Source: Eubacterium sp.
GTDB lineage: Bacteria; Bacillota; Clostridia; Oscillospirales; Acutalibacteraceae
Reading direction: 5' to 3'
Assembly: GCA_017446095.1 (NCBI GenBank)
Contig: JAFSRN010000002.1
Location: 1 to 64,000 of the forward strand
Length of the DNA stretch: 64,000 nt
A program made the translations under genes and the position numbers. Shown here in pieces: positions 7,862-16,717 of this stretch (the stretch's first letter is position 1; each line of letters begins with the position of its first letter). The notes below the pieces were generated by a model, which had not been told where the DNA came from, searched no databases, and saw only the letters and a program-made list of their open reading frames with translations.

Positions 7862-8479
7862 TTAAAACAGTTGCGTTAAGCATTGAATAACGGAATCAAA
7901 AGAATCGAGTCCGCCGCCCTGCGTGAGCGCAATAATCCACATTACAAGACCGATGATGCCGCCGATAACGCCGATTGCAAGTTCAACCGACGAGAAGATT
8001 ATTGTGATAACCGACAGCGTTTTTGCCACCTCGTACTTATGGATATGCGTAGCCTCGTACGCTTCCTTGGCTCTGCTTTTAGCCATAATGCCGAGAATCA
8101 GGCTTACAAACAGCAGACCGCCGAAGAAAACCATAAGCACAATCGCAACGATGGACATAACAAGCGCGTCGTCGCCGCGTTTAACAACCTCGGGGTTTGC
8201 GTTGTAGTTAGCCCTTGCCTGGTTAAAGCTCTGCTGCATCTGCCTTGCGCCCTGATTGATGCTCTGACTTGCCTGACGGAAGCCGTTATCAATCGAGTTT
8301 GAAAGGTTGTTCATACCCCTGTTAACGGAATTGCCGAACTGGTTTACGCCGTTGCGGATATTCTGTTGCTGCTGAACTTTGTTCTGGTAATACATCTGCT
8401 GAAAATCAAATCTGTAGCCGCAGTTTGTGCAGTTAGGCACGCCGTCATACGCCTGTTTACCGCATCTTGGACAAATCAT
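7862..8479 (-). CDS. Zinc-ribbon, coiled-coil, two-helix membrane protein
   Basis: 205 residues: CPRCGKQAYD...CTNCG ribbon (1-25), an Asn/Gln-rich amphipathic stretch (30-100) with repeated N-x-x-N-x-[IG] spacing suggesting a coiled coil, then two membrane segments (about 108-135 and 150-185) separated by a short AKSRAKEAYEAT loop, as in DUF4190-type proteins. It stops 56 bases before the caspase-like gene and starts 5 bases after the permease, which suggests co-translation with the ABC exporter. Role unknown; possibly an exporter accessory. Confidence 0.7.
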   Translation of the reverse strand: MICPRCGKQAYDGVPNCTNCGYRFDFQQMYYQNKVQQQQNIRNGVNQFGNSVNRGMNNLSNSIDNGFRQASQSINQGARQMQQSFNQARANYNANPEVVKRGDDALVMSIVAIVLMVFFGGLLFVSLILGIMAKSRAKEAYEATHIHKYEVAKTLSVITIIFSSVELAIGVIGGIIGLVMWIIALTQGGGLDSFDSVIQCLTQLF

Positions 8480-8483
8480 TTTT

Positions 8484-10790
8484 CTACCTCTTATCTTTCT
8501 TAACTCTGATTAAAAATACAGTACACAGCACTGAATAAAGCACGATGCACGCAACGAGCACGCCCCATACTTTAAGCAGGTTTGCAGGCGTTGCAAGGTA
8601 TGCGTCCTTGACCGCCGCCATCTTTGATCCCATCTGCAGCTCAAGGTCGGGCGTGTTGATAAGCATTGTAAGGCGAGCGTCGTTAAGCCTGCTGCTTATA
8701 GCAAGACCTGCCATGCCCCACTTACTTATCATAAGTCCTGCAACGGCGTCCATAGCCTTGCCCACGTCAAACAGTACGCCTGTAAAGATAACCTGTACAA
8801 TCAGAATTACGGGGATAAATGTGCTGGCAACCGAACTGCTCTTTACCACGGCGGATACAACGAGCGCGAGTATGTCTGCCGAGAAGCAGAGCAGGAACAT
8901 CGTTACAAAGTATTCCATCCATACCCACGGCAGCAGCACGCCGGTTGTGTACATATCCTTGCCGCCGACGGCTATGCCGAACACGCCGAGCACAAGCAGC
9001 ATCTGCACCGCGCAGACCATTGCCTGAACGATGAGCTTTGACGATACGTAGGAGGTAAGGCGAAGGTTAGTCATATACTCACGCTTGAGGATATTCCTCT
9101 CCTTACAGATTTCCTGAATCGAGTTACAGATGCCGACGAAGATTGCAACGCACATCAGCATAAACAAGCCTATCTGCGTTTCGTCGAACATCGCGAGCTG
9201 ACCGTCCTTCTTAAAGCCGTAGTCGGTTTCCTCGTCGTCCTTATCGCCGTAGTTGTAGCCGAGCATTGCCGAGTATTCCTCAAGCTTATCCTGCTTAACG
9301 GAAATAACGTTGTTCTTCTTAATGTCAACGCTCTCCTGACCGTCGCCGACAGCCTTGACGCTCTCGTCGCTTCTGCTGATGTAGAAGCAGTTTTCCACAT
9401 TAGCGTCCCTGTTGACCACGTTGCCCGTAATCGTGCCGATGTGGTCGTTTTTGGAGTCGGTATCAATCTTGCCCACAAAGTAGCAAGCCTTGAGCTTACC
9501 CTCGCCGAGGTCGCCCACAATACCGCCTGCGTACTCCTTGTCAGTCTTGACATTCACTTCGTTTGCGTAGCAGGTGTGTACAATGCCGTCCTTGTCCGCA
9601 TTTACAAACTTACCTGCAATCGCGCCCACAAAGCCGTCCTCCGCCTCAACGTCGGAATCCTTAACGTAGCAGGAGTGAACCTTTGCGTTGCCCTCAAGCT
9701 TTGCGGCGATAACGCCTGCGCACTCTGCGGTGGTTTTAACGTTTGCGTTTTCAACGCCGAGGTTCATAACCTCGCCGCTTACGGTTGCAAACAGACCTGC
9801 CTGCGAGTTGCCGGCAAACTTAAAGTTTTTGATAATGTGGCCGTTGCCCTCAAATGTGCCGGAGAATGCCTTTTCCGTGCCGAGGGGCATAAGGTCGTCG
9901 CTGTATTCGTTAAGGTCAATATTCTCGTTGAGATAGTAGTTGTAGCCGCACCACTTTTCATTGTCGCCGTCGTCGCCGTACTTCTTTAAATCCTCTTTGT
10001 CCGAAAGGATGTAAACAAGCGTTTCAGCGTCGCTGATAACAACGTAGTCCTTGCCGCCGATACGCATAGTTGCGTCGGGCAGCGACATTAACTTGCGTGC
10101 GTTGTCCTGGTTTGAATAATACTCGCCGAGGTCGAAGTCCTTTTTCAGTTTTTTGTATTCGGTAAGGTCGCTCTTTGCGGTTTTTACGTCGTCGGTAACG
10201 TCGTCGTAATTATCCTCGCCCTTTGCAACGATGGTATACTCGTTTTCAAACTTGCCGAGGTTTTTATCGTCTGCGTCCTTAACCTTTTTTGCAGAGAGCG
10301 TCAGTTTGTACTCGCTGCCCTCTTTGAGTTTTGAGCCGTTGCCGATTTCGCAGCGCAGGCTGTAAATGCCCTTGTCTTTGCCGTTAACCCTTTCGCCCGA
10401 GGTGTCAACAAGCACCTCGTCCTCGTTGTTCATCTCAACAACCTTGATGTTAGGCTCAACAAGTTCTTTGTAGTTATTGTCTTCAAAAATCACGTATGCG
10501 CAGACTTTATCGTCCACCTCGTCAATGCCGTAGTCGTGAACTACGAATTCGCCGTCCGTTTCCTGCACGGACTGCTGCCAAGAGAGAATCGGCAAGCCGC
10601 CGTTTACGGTATGGTCCGCCTGTGTGCTAAGGCTGAACATATCGCCGGACGCCACTGCTGCAACGATTACGATTGTTAAAAGAGGAAGCATAATCGCGAG
10701 CGACAGATTCTGCCTGTCGTTAAAGAACACCCTTAAATAACGCGACGTCAGAATGTTTGTCTGCCTGAAATAAGAAGGTCTGTTTTTCAC
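8484..10790 (-). CDS. ABC-2/ABCG-type permease with large GLUG-like extracellular insertion
   Basis: 768 residues. One membrane helix near residues 30-50 (after NDRQN), then about 490 predicted extracellular residues, then a block of five or six helices (545-765) with the ICKERNILKREYM cytosolic turn typical of ABCG-like permeases. The insertion includes GLUG-like repeats (FSGTFEGNGH, then repeated GV/GI-x-A/G-x-L units at about 285-420). The start is GTG, overlapping the stop of the FHA-ATPase gene by 4 bases. Together the pair resembles mycobacterial Rv1747, but with ATPase and permease on separate chains. The substrate is unknown; a wall or surface molecule is plausible. Confidence 0.8.
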   Translation of the reverse strand: MKNRPSYFRQTNILTSRYLRVFFNDRQNLSLAIMLPLLTIVIVAAVASGDMFSLSTQADHTVNGGLPILSWQQSVQETDGEFVVHDYGIDEVDDKVCAYVIFEDNNYKELVEPNIKVVEMNNEDEVLVDTSGERVNGKDKGIYSLRCEIGNGSKLKEGSEYKLTLSAKKVKDADDKNLGKFENEYTIVAKGEDNYDDVTDDVKTAKSDLTEYKKLKKDFDLGEYYSNQDNARKLMSLPDATMRIGGKDYVVISDAETLVYILSDKEDLKKYGDDGDNEKWCGYNYYLNENIDLNEYSDDLMPLGTEKAFSGTFEGNGHIIKNFKFAGNSQAGLFATVSGEVMNLGVENANVKTTAECAGVIAAKLEGNAKVHSCYVKDSDVEAEDGFVGAIAGKFVNADKDGIVHTCYANEVNVKTDKEYAGGIVGDLGEGKLKACYFVGKIDTDSKNDHIGTITGNVVNRDANVENCFYISRSDESVKAVGDGQESVDIKKNNVISVKQDKLEEYSAMLGYNYGDKDDEETDYGFKKDGQLAMFDETQIGLFMLMCVAIFVGICNSIQEICKERNILKREYMTNLRLTSYVSSKLIVQAMVCAVQMLLVLGVFGIAVGGKDMYTTGVLLPWVWMEYFVTMFLLCFSADILALVVSAVVKSSSVASTFIPVILIVQVIFTGVLFDVGKAMDAVAGLMISKWGMAGLAISSRLNDARLTMLINTPDLELQMGSKMAAVKDAYLATPANLLKVWGVLVACIVLYSVLCTVFLIRVKKDKR

Positions 10791-12394
10791 ACTAACGCCC
10801 CCTCTCTGAGTCTTTCATACTTTTCGACATAGCCGTCTATGTCCTGACTGATTTTTTCGTAAGCGTCAACAAGATTGGATACACCGAAGAACTTTCTTGC
10901 GTCGTCGATTGAGCCGAAGAAGCAGAGCTTACCGCCCGGTGCGAGGAAGATAATCTTGTCAAACACGTCGATATTCTGAAGTGTATGAGTGATAACAAGC
11001 ACTGTCTTTTTCTTTTCGTTAGACAGGCGCTTGAGGCTGTGCATAAGGTGCGTTTCCGCCTCGGGGTCAAGACCTGATGTCGGCTCGTCGAGGAAGAATA
11101 TTGCCGGGTCTGCAACAAGCTCAACCGCGATGGAAGCACGCTTGCGCTGACCGCCCGATAACTTCTTGATGAACGTATCCTTCTGCTTGGTGAGGTCAAC
11201 CATCTCGAGCACGTTTGCAACAATCTGGCTGATTTCGCCGTTTGTGATATCCTTTGGCAGTCGGAGTTTAGCGGTGTATGTAAGCATTGATTCGACTGTG
11301 AGGTTATCGTGGACGATATCCTGCTGCGGCACATAGCCGATACGCGATTTAAGCTGCGAGTAGTTGCGGTAAAGGTCAACGCCGTTGATTGAAACGTCGC
11401 CCGAAGTACCCGGCTCAAAGCCGTTAATCGCGTTCATAAACGTGGTTTTACCTGCGCCCGAGCCGCCGCAGATTGCAACGAGTTCACCTGCTCTGATAGT
11501 GAGCGAGATGTTTTGCAGGATGTACTTTTTATCCGAGCCGTTTATGCCCGTGCCCTTTTTGCACTTAACCATACGCGAGATGTTGTTAACAACAATCTCG
11601 TTACCTTCGCCGACAACAATCGGCGCAGCAGGTGCAGGCATAGCAGGCGGTGCGCCCTGAACGCCAAACGGATTTTCAACAGCCGTAGGCGGTGCTGCGA
11701 CCTCCTGCCTGTAGGCGCTGTAAAACAGTGTGCCGTTTATGTAAACAATCTTTGCGGGGCCAACCATAATAACGCTACCCTCTTCAACAATCGCCTCTGT
11801 TACAGGTCTGCCGTTGACGTAGGTGCCGTTATAGCTGTTGTTATCCCTTACTGAAAGCACGCTGCCGTTAAACGTAATGCGCGCGTGTTCCCTTGAAACT
11901 GTGATAACAGGCAGGCAAATCTCGCACTGCGGTGCTCTGCCTATGCGTATCGGCATATTGGGAACGGGGCGAACCTGACGCCACTCGTTCCTTGTGGAAG
12001 TGGTGGTGGAAAAAATCATAATAACGCGCTGCGCGTCCGTAGGCTTGCCTATCATAAGAACGTCGCCGTCGTTGAGCTTGATTTTGTCCGAAACCTTTTT
12101 GCCAAAGTGATTTATAAATTCGCCGTTGTAGAAAGTACCGTTAAGGTTTTCGCAGTCGTTGTAGTAGTAATCGCCGTTGTACTCGGTAATCATACCGTGC
12201 ATTTTGGACACAAGCGGCGAGCGCAGCAGAATATTGCAGTGCGTTCCGGGAACGTCTGCTCTGCCTATAAACACCTGCGGTATCTTAAGGTTTGCGGTTT
12301 TTAGCTTTGCATAACCCTCGCCGTTTTCAACGATTATCAGCTGCGGACAAAACGAGTGTTCGGCGTGGCTATTGCTGTATCCTATTGTATCCAT
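10787..12394 (-). CDS. ABC transporter ATPase with two N-terminal FHA domains
   Basis: 535 residues from the ATG at 12394 (GAGGTG upstream; an in-frame GTG at 12400 is less likely). FHA1 (about 38-116: IGRAD, SKMHG, NLNGT) and FHA2 (about 148-223: IGRAPQC, VSREHA, NSYNGTYVNG) both keep the phosphothreonine-binding residues. A Pro/Ala linker follows, then an ABC ATPase (263-493) with Walker A GGSGAGKTT, signature LSGGQRKR and Walker B FFLDEPTSG. Family knowledge: in mycobacteria Rv1747, with the same FHA-FHA-ATPase order, is phosphorylated by the adjacent kinase PknF. This exporter is thus the likely output of the kinases in this cluster. Confidence 0.93.
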   Translation of the reverse strand: MDTIGYSNSHAEHSFCPQLIIVENGEGYAKLKTANLKIPQVFIGRADVPGTHCNILLRSPLVSKMHGMITEYNGDYYYNDCENLNGTFYNGEFINHFGKKVSDKIKLNDGDVLMIGKPTDAQRVIMIFSTTTSTRNEWRQVRPVPNMPIRIGRAPQCEICLPVITVSREHARITFNGSVLSVRDNNSYNGTYVNGRPVTEAIVEEGSVIMVGPAKIVYINGTLFYSAYRQEVAAPPTAVENPFGVQGAPPAMPAPAAPIVVGEGNEIVVNNISRMVKCKKGTGINGSDKKYILQNISLTIRAGELVAICGGSGAGKTTFMNAINGFEPGTSGDVSINGVDLYRNYSQLKSRIGYVPQQDIVHDNLTVESMLTYTAKLRLPKDITNGEISQIVANVLEMVDLTKQKDTFIKKLSGGQRKRASIAVELVADPAIFFLDEPTSGLDPEAETHLMHSLKRLSNEKKKTVLVITHTLQNIDVFDKIIFLAPGGKLCFFGSIDDARKFFGVSNLVDAYEKISQDIDGYVEKYERLREGALV

Positions 12395-12440
12395 ACTCAC
12401 CTCAATAGTTGGTTATAGAAGTCTTTTAATAAAGACGCAA

Positions 12441-12464
12441 AAGAGGTTAAATACTTAACCTCTT
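12441..12464 (-). terminator. Internal hairpin between the FHA genes and the FHA-ABC exporter
   Basis: A perfect 10-bp stem AAGAGGTTAA/TTAACCTCTT with a 4-base loop, followed on the minus strand by TTGCG, giving a run of four T. It could partially terminate transcription so that the exporter and downstream genes are expressed below the kinase/FHA genes. Confidence 0.55.
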
Positions 12465-12472
12465 AAATACTG

Positions 12473-13417
12473 TCAGACTAACTTGAACGAGTTTTCGCCG
12501 TTGCCGATACTTACAATTTTGCCCGGTTCGAGGTAAGTAGGCATACCCGATTCAATTCGCTTAGTCTGTGCGCCGTCGTTGATAAACGTGCCGTTTGATG
12601 AATAATCAGTTAATATGTAAAGTCTGTTTGCAGGGTCATACTGGATTCCTGCATGGCGTCTGCTGACTGTTGCGTGCTCTTTACCGATTACGATATTGCA
12701 CTGCTTGGGGTCTTTGCCGATAATGGTTTCCACACCCGGGTTCACAGGGAAGGTGTAGCCCGTGTAGTCGCCGTTGAGCCACATAACGTTGCCCACCGCA
12801 TTTTCAACAACAGTGCCGCCGTCATCGGGATACGCACCGTATCCGTCGCCGATATAGCCGCCGTCGCCGTAGCCGCCGTCCTGATAGCCGTAGCCGTCGT
12901 TGTAGCCGCCGTAACCGTCGCCGTAGCCGTAGCCCTCCTGATAGCCGTTGCCGTAATGCTCGTCAAGACCGGGGAAAGGTTCCCTTTCAATCTCAAGTCG
13001 CTCAATCGGGTTTGCGGAATATCTTTTTGGGCAAATAACGCCGACGTACTCTGAAAACTGGTTAACGTCGCTTACAAAGTAGCACAGCGCAACAATCGGA
13101 CCTACGGCAATAAATGAGCCGAGAAGGAACCAGAGCAGGAACTCGCCGCCCGAGTGCTTAACGTTTACGCCGTAGCGGTAGCCGTTATCCTTAAGCCTTT
13201 CCATAGTCTTGTAAAACCAGATAAGCGGAAAGATGCCGAGTGTAACAGCGCCGAGCAGCCACGCCCAGAGGTAAAACATTGTGTTTTTGCCGTCGCCCTC
13301 GCAGATTTCGTTAACCTCTTTGCTCATTATGCAAAAAGCCACGATACCGTAGATGCCGACGGTGATTGTATTAAGGATTATAAATAACAGTAGATTCCTG
13401 TTTTTTACTGTGCCCAT
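12473..13417 (-). CDS. DUF4234-like membrane protein with C-terminal FHA domain
   Basis: 314 residues. The N-terminal 120 residues have three membrane segments in a DUF4234-like arrangement (NTITVGIYGIV, LWAWLLGAVTLGI, then FLLGSFIAVGPIVALCYF). Residues 165-205 are Gly/Tyr/Asp-rich (repeats of GYG and DGGYGD). The C-terminus (about 228-314) is a canonical FHA domain (IGKDPKQC, VSRRHAG, DYSSNGTFIN). The ATG overlaps the preceding stop (TAATG), and AGGAGG lies in the end of that gene, so the two are translationally coupled. It places an FHA reader at the membrane. Confidence 0.88.
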   Translation of the reverse strand: MGTVKNRNLLLFIILNTITVGIYGIVAFCIMSKEVNEICEGDGKNTMFYLWAWLLGAVTLGIFPLIWFYKTMERLKDNGYRYGVNVKHSGGEFLLWFLLGSFIAVGPIVALCYFVSDVNQFSEYVGVICPKRYSANPIERLEIEREPFPGLDEHYGNGYQEGYGYGDGYGGYNDGYGYQDGGYGDGGYIGDGYGAYPDDGGTVVENAVGNVMWLNGDYTGYTFPVNPGVETIIGKDPKQCNIVIGKEHATVSRRHAGIQYDPANRLYILTDYSSNGTFINDGAQTKRIESGMPTYLEPGKIVSIGNGENSFKLV

Positions 13418-14160
13418 TATTTTTCCTCCTCAGGAATAACATCGTCCCACTTGAACTTATCTGTGCAGCAAGGGATAAACATAAGCTTTGTGTTGCCAAC
13501 CTGAATAATATCGTTTGACTTAATCTCTACAGGTGAAAGAACTACGTTATCGTTGAGATATGAAAGCTCTCTTGATTCGCCGGGTTCCATAATGAAGATG
13601 TTGTTCTTCGGCTCGTAAAGCACAACAGCGTGCTTACGTCTTGAAACTGACGGGTCGCCCTCAAGACGAACGTCCTGCTCGCTTCTGCCGATGAAGTTCC
13701 TGCCGACCTTGAGCTTGAAGTCTTTACCGAGGTTCTTTTCGCCCTCGATGCAAACAAGCCAGCCTGTTACGGGCTCTGTGCTTACAGCCTCAAAGTATCT
13801 TACAGTCTTGTCGCCTGTGTCGTATGTGTCGTCCTGTGCCGGTGCAGGTTCTGCAGCGGGAGGATTTGGAATCTGAACATTCTGCTGCGGTGCAATTACA
13901 GGCTCCTGACCCATCGGCATTGTAACGCCTGCGGGGTCAAAGTTATCTGTCTGCGGTGCGTAGCCTGCGTTGTTATCCGGAATAACAACTCTGCCGTCGC
14001 CTGCAGGATTGCCTACAAGTGCGACTGTTTTGTCAAGCTGCATTTCCATCGGCTGTGTCGGGTTGTTCATCGCCATGGGGTCTACGTTCTGGCAATGAGG
14101 GCATGAGCTGAACTTTTCTGCATCATAGAAGTGGCCGTTTGGGCAAGTTTGTAAATTCAT
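13417..14160 (-). CDS. Zinc-ribbon/FHA protein with two DKTV phospho-motifs
   Basis: 247 residues, cytosolic. The C-x2-NGH-x-YD...CPHC ribbon occupies residues 6-23. Two motifs match the repeats of the scaffold at 29512-31437: LDKTVALV (Thr45) and GDKTVRYF (Thr119). A Pro/Ala linker precedes a TGWLVC segment and an FHA domain (about 152-230: IGRS, VSRRKHA). The usual NG turn is replaced by SYLNDN. This layout, with a phosphorylatable Thr N-terminal to an FHA domain, parallels GarA/OdhI, where the phosphorylated N-terminus folds back on the FHA domain. That parallel is inference. Confidence 0.85.
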   Translation of the reverse strand: MNLQTCPNGHFYDAEKFSSCPHCQNVDPMAMNNPTQPMEMQLDKTVALVGNPAGDGRVVIPDNNAGYAPQTDNFDPAGVTMPMGQEPVIAPQQNVQIPNPPAAEPAPAQDDTYDTGDKTVRYFEAVSTEPVTGWLVCIEGEKNLGKDFKLKVGRNFIGRSEQDVRLEGDPSVSRRKHAVVLYEPKNNIFIMEPGESRELSYLNDNVVLSPVEIKSNDIIQVGNTKLMFIPCCTDKFKWDDVIPEEEK

Positions 14161-14182
14161 AATTATTCTCCTTTATACTGAC

Positions 14183-15307
14183 TTATAATTTTTTTGCAAT
14201 AATAACCGAAACATTGTCCTGATATTTCAGTTGTTTATCAAGTGTTTTGTTAACAAGAATGTTTGCGAGCAGTGGAATATCGTTGATGCCGTAGCGCACG
14301 GTTTCGTCAATTTCCGCGTCGGAAAGGGCTCTGTACATTCCGTCGCTGCAGGCAAGCACCACGTCGCCGGGCTCGATAATCAGCGGTGTTTCGCTTATAT
14401 CAATAAGCTCAAGACCATTCATACCCATGTAGCTGATAAGGGCTTCCTTCTGCTTGTTGCTGTTTGCCTGTTCTATTGTGATTTCGCCGCTTTCCACCAT
14501 AGCGCGAAGGCGCAGCATATAGTTGTGCTCGCGGTTAAGACGGCGAATACCGTTTTTGTTGATGATATACAGATGACTGTCGCCTACCGACGCCCAGAAT
14601 AGCTTGTTTTCTATCGCGTAGAAAACTATCATCGTCGCGCCTGCGCCGAGCTTTGCGCCGCTTGAATCCTGCAGGTCTGCAATTTCGGCGTCGATTGAGT
14701 CGTAGCATTTTTCGATGTAGTAAGCAAAGTCGCTTAAATCCACGCTCTCAAACATCTTCATCATACGGGCTGTGCAGATTGCGCTGGCTTTTTCGCCGCC
14801 TTTCATTCCGCCCATGCCGTCGCTTAAAATACCGAAAACGCGGTTTTCCATACAGGGGTTATCAAAATCGTTGTTTGAAAGTGCGATTGCGTCCTGCTGC
14901 GACTTCCTTTTGCCGATGTTGATTGACGAGCCTACGGAGAAGTAGCGGCTCATCGAGGTTAGCATCTTTGTGCTTTCAATCCCCTGCTCGGGCGGCGCCA
15001 TCGTGTTTGCAGGCGGTGCAGGCTGAAACACAATGCGTTCCGTAGTCTGCTCGTTTGCGTCGATTTTGCCTGCCTTTTTCTTCTTTTTGCCGTTGATGAC
15101 AATCTGGTTTTTATGCTTTTTTTGCTGCTTTGGTGGCTTTTTATCGTAAATCTGGTTAAATGCGGCAATAGCGTCGTCAATATTTTCGCTGTTATAATAT
15201 CCGTCGCCTGCGTAGCTTACGGGCTCGCTGTTCATATTAGCGTTTTCCGCAGGGTAGTTAGCGTCGGGATTATAATTCATATTGCCGTTGAAGTTGTTGT
15301 TATCCAT
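14183..15307 (-). CDS. PP2C-family Ser/Thr phosphatase
   Basis: 374 residues. The first 120 are Asn-rich then Lys-rich and low in predicted structure; 123-374 is a PP2C (PPM) domain with RKSQQDA, SDGMGGM (163-167), VGDSHLY, CSDGMY and QDNVSVI, the metal-binding aspartates expected of the family. No membrane segment. It starts 3 bases after the end of the FHA-kinase gene, so the two form a kinase/phosphatase pair. It probably dephosphorylates the substrates of that kinase. Confidence 0.92.
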   Translation of the reverse strand: MDNNNFNGNMNYNPDANYPAENANMNSEPVSYAGDGYYNSENIDDAIAAFNQIYDKKPPKQQKKHKNQIVINGKKKKKAGKIDANEQTTERIVFQPAPPANTMAPPEQGIESTKMLTSMSRYFSVGSSINIGKRKSQQDAIALSNNDFDNPCMENRVFGILSDGMGGMKGGEKASAICTARMMKMFESVDLSDFAYYIEKCYDSIDAEIADLQDSSGAKLGAGATMIVFYAIENKLFWASVGDSHLYIINKNGIRRLNREHNYMLRLRAMVESGEITIEQANSNKQKEALISYMGMNGLELIDISETPLIIEPGDVVLACSDGMYRALSDAEIDETVRYGINDIPLLANILVNKTLDKQLKYQDNVSVIIAKKL

Positions 15308-15310
15308 ATA

Positions 15311-16690
15311 TTATTTTCCACCTCCCACTTGCAGTGTAAGTTCAATAAGCGTCTGGAATCTGTCGCCGAGATAGAGCTTTGTGCCAACGGGATACTTGTA
15401 GGTTTTACCTTTTACGATACGCGTTTTTGTGTATTCAAAGGTACCCGAGCTTGAGCAGTCCACAATCTCAAAGCACTTATCGCTGCCGTTGTACTTGATG
15501 TAGCAGTGCGGCGCTCTTGACAGATTGTTGTTGCCGTCGATTGAGATATTGTTCTGCCGCGGCACACGACCGAGCGTGTAGTTGATGCCCGGCTGCAGGA
15601 AGATTTTATCCGTATACGTTGAGCCTGTGGCGGTGCTTACGCTCGCCTTGGGACCGCCGATAATCTTGATGCACGGCAGCGCGTTCTGCAGCGGCTGCGG
15701 CGTTTTAGGCTGCGGCTGCTGCGGTGCAGGCTTTTCGCCCGTTGCCTCGTTAATCTCCTTGAGGAAGCGCTCAACCGACTGCTGACGGTCTGACGCGTTG
15801 TTGCTAAGCGCCTTGTGAATCACTGCGGAAAGCTGCGGATTAACATCGCTGCAAAGCTGGTGCAGCGGCACCGTGCGGTCGCTGTGTATACGTTCCTTTG
15901 CAGGCTTTATGCTCACGCCGGAAACTATGTAGTAAAACGTTGCGGCAAGCGAGTAAATATCACTCCACGGCCCCTGATTGCCGTCCGAGCGGTACTGCTC
16001 AATCGGCGCATAGCCGGGCTTGATGTAAACCGACATACCCTCTGCGTTATTGCGCATATAGTTACGCGCCGAGCCGAAGTCAATAAGCTTGATATAGCCC
16101 TCGCTCGTGATAAATATATTCTCGGGCGTGATGTCCCTGTGCAGAATATCCTTTGAGTGAACGTCAATCAGCGTTGCCGAAATGGTGGTTATAATCGTGA
16201 GCGCATTATTCAAATCCATTTTGCCGTTTGAACAGTGCATCGCGATAAAACGCTTAAGGTTAACGCCGTCAAGAAATTCCTCAACAAGATAGGCGGTGTT
16301 ATTAGCCTCAAAGTAGTTCTTGTAGGTAACTACGTTTTTATTCTCTTTTAAACGACTGAGCGATTTTGCCTCCTCGATGAAGCTTTTCTGACCGTTTTTG
16401 TAAAGCCTTGTTTTTTCCTCATCAACAATCAGCTCGTCGTTGGTGCCGCGCTCAACAATATCGCCGGGATAGTATTCCTTGATAGCGCATTTTGCGCCCT
16501 CGATTTTGTCGTACGCGGAATATGTAATGCCGAAACCGCCTCTGCCAAGGCACCTGCCGATGGTATAAATACCGTTTAGCACAGTGCCGGGCGCTAAAAT
16601 ATCGGGGTCGCGGCCTTCGCGGTCGTAGGTATATCCACAGTGCGGACACGTGGACGTGGTGACCTCATTAAAACAATTTGGGCAAATCAT
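15311..16690 (-). CDS. Cytosolic Ser/Thr kinase with zinc ribbon and C-terminal FHA domain
   Basis: 459 residues: ribbon CPNCFNEV...CPHCG (1-20); Hanks-type kinase (about 41-312) with GRGGFG, Lys71 in AIKEYY, HRD at 184-186 and DFG at 204-206; Pro/Gln linker; FHA domain (about 363-445: LGRVP, LSRAPH, SSSGTF). The catalytic loop reads HRDITPEN, with Thr where most Ser/Thr kinases have Lys, and the activation loop (about 207-227) has no threonine, unlike the second kinase. No membrane helix. The kinase can bind phosphoproteins itself through its FHA domain, suggesting signal amplification on already marked targets. Confidence 0.92.
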   Translation of the reverse strand: MICPNCFNEVTTSTCPHCGYTYDREGRDPDILAPGTVLNGIYTIGRCLGRGGFGITYSAYDKIEGAKCAIKEYYPGDIVERGTNDELIVDEEKTRLYKNGQKSFIEEAKSLSRLKENKNVVTYKNYFEANNTAYLVEEFLDGVNLKRFIAMHCSNGKMDLNNALTIITTISATLIDVHSKDILHRDITPENIFITSEGYIKLIDFGSARNYMRNNAEGMSVYIKPGYAPIEQYRSDGNQGPWSDIYSLAATFYYIVSGVSIKPAKERIHSDRTVPLHQLCSDVNPQLSAVIHKALSNNASDRQQSVERFLKEINEATGEKPAPQQPQPKTPQPLQNALPCIKIIGGPKASVSTATGSTYTDKIFLQPGINYTLGRVPRQNNISIDGNNNLSRAPHCYIKYNGSDKCFEIVDCSSSGTFEYTKTRIVKGKTYKYPVGTKLYLGDRFQTLIELTLQVGGGK

Positions 16691-16717
16691 GTGTTACTCT
16701 CCTAACAAAATCACAAA

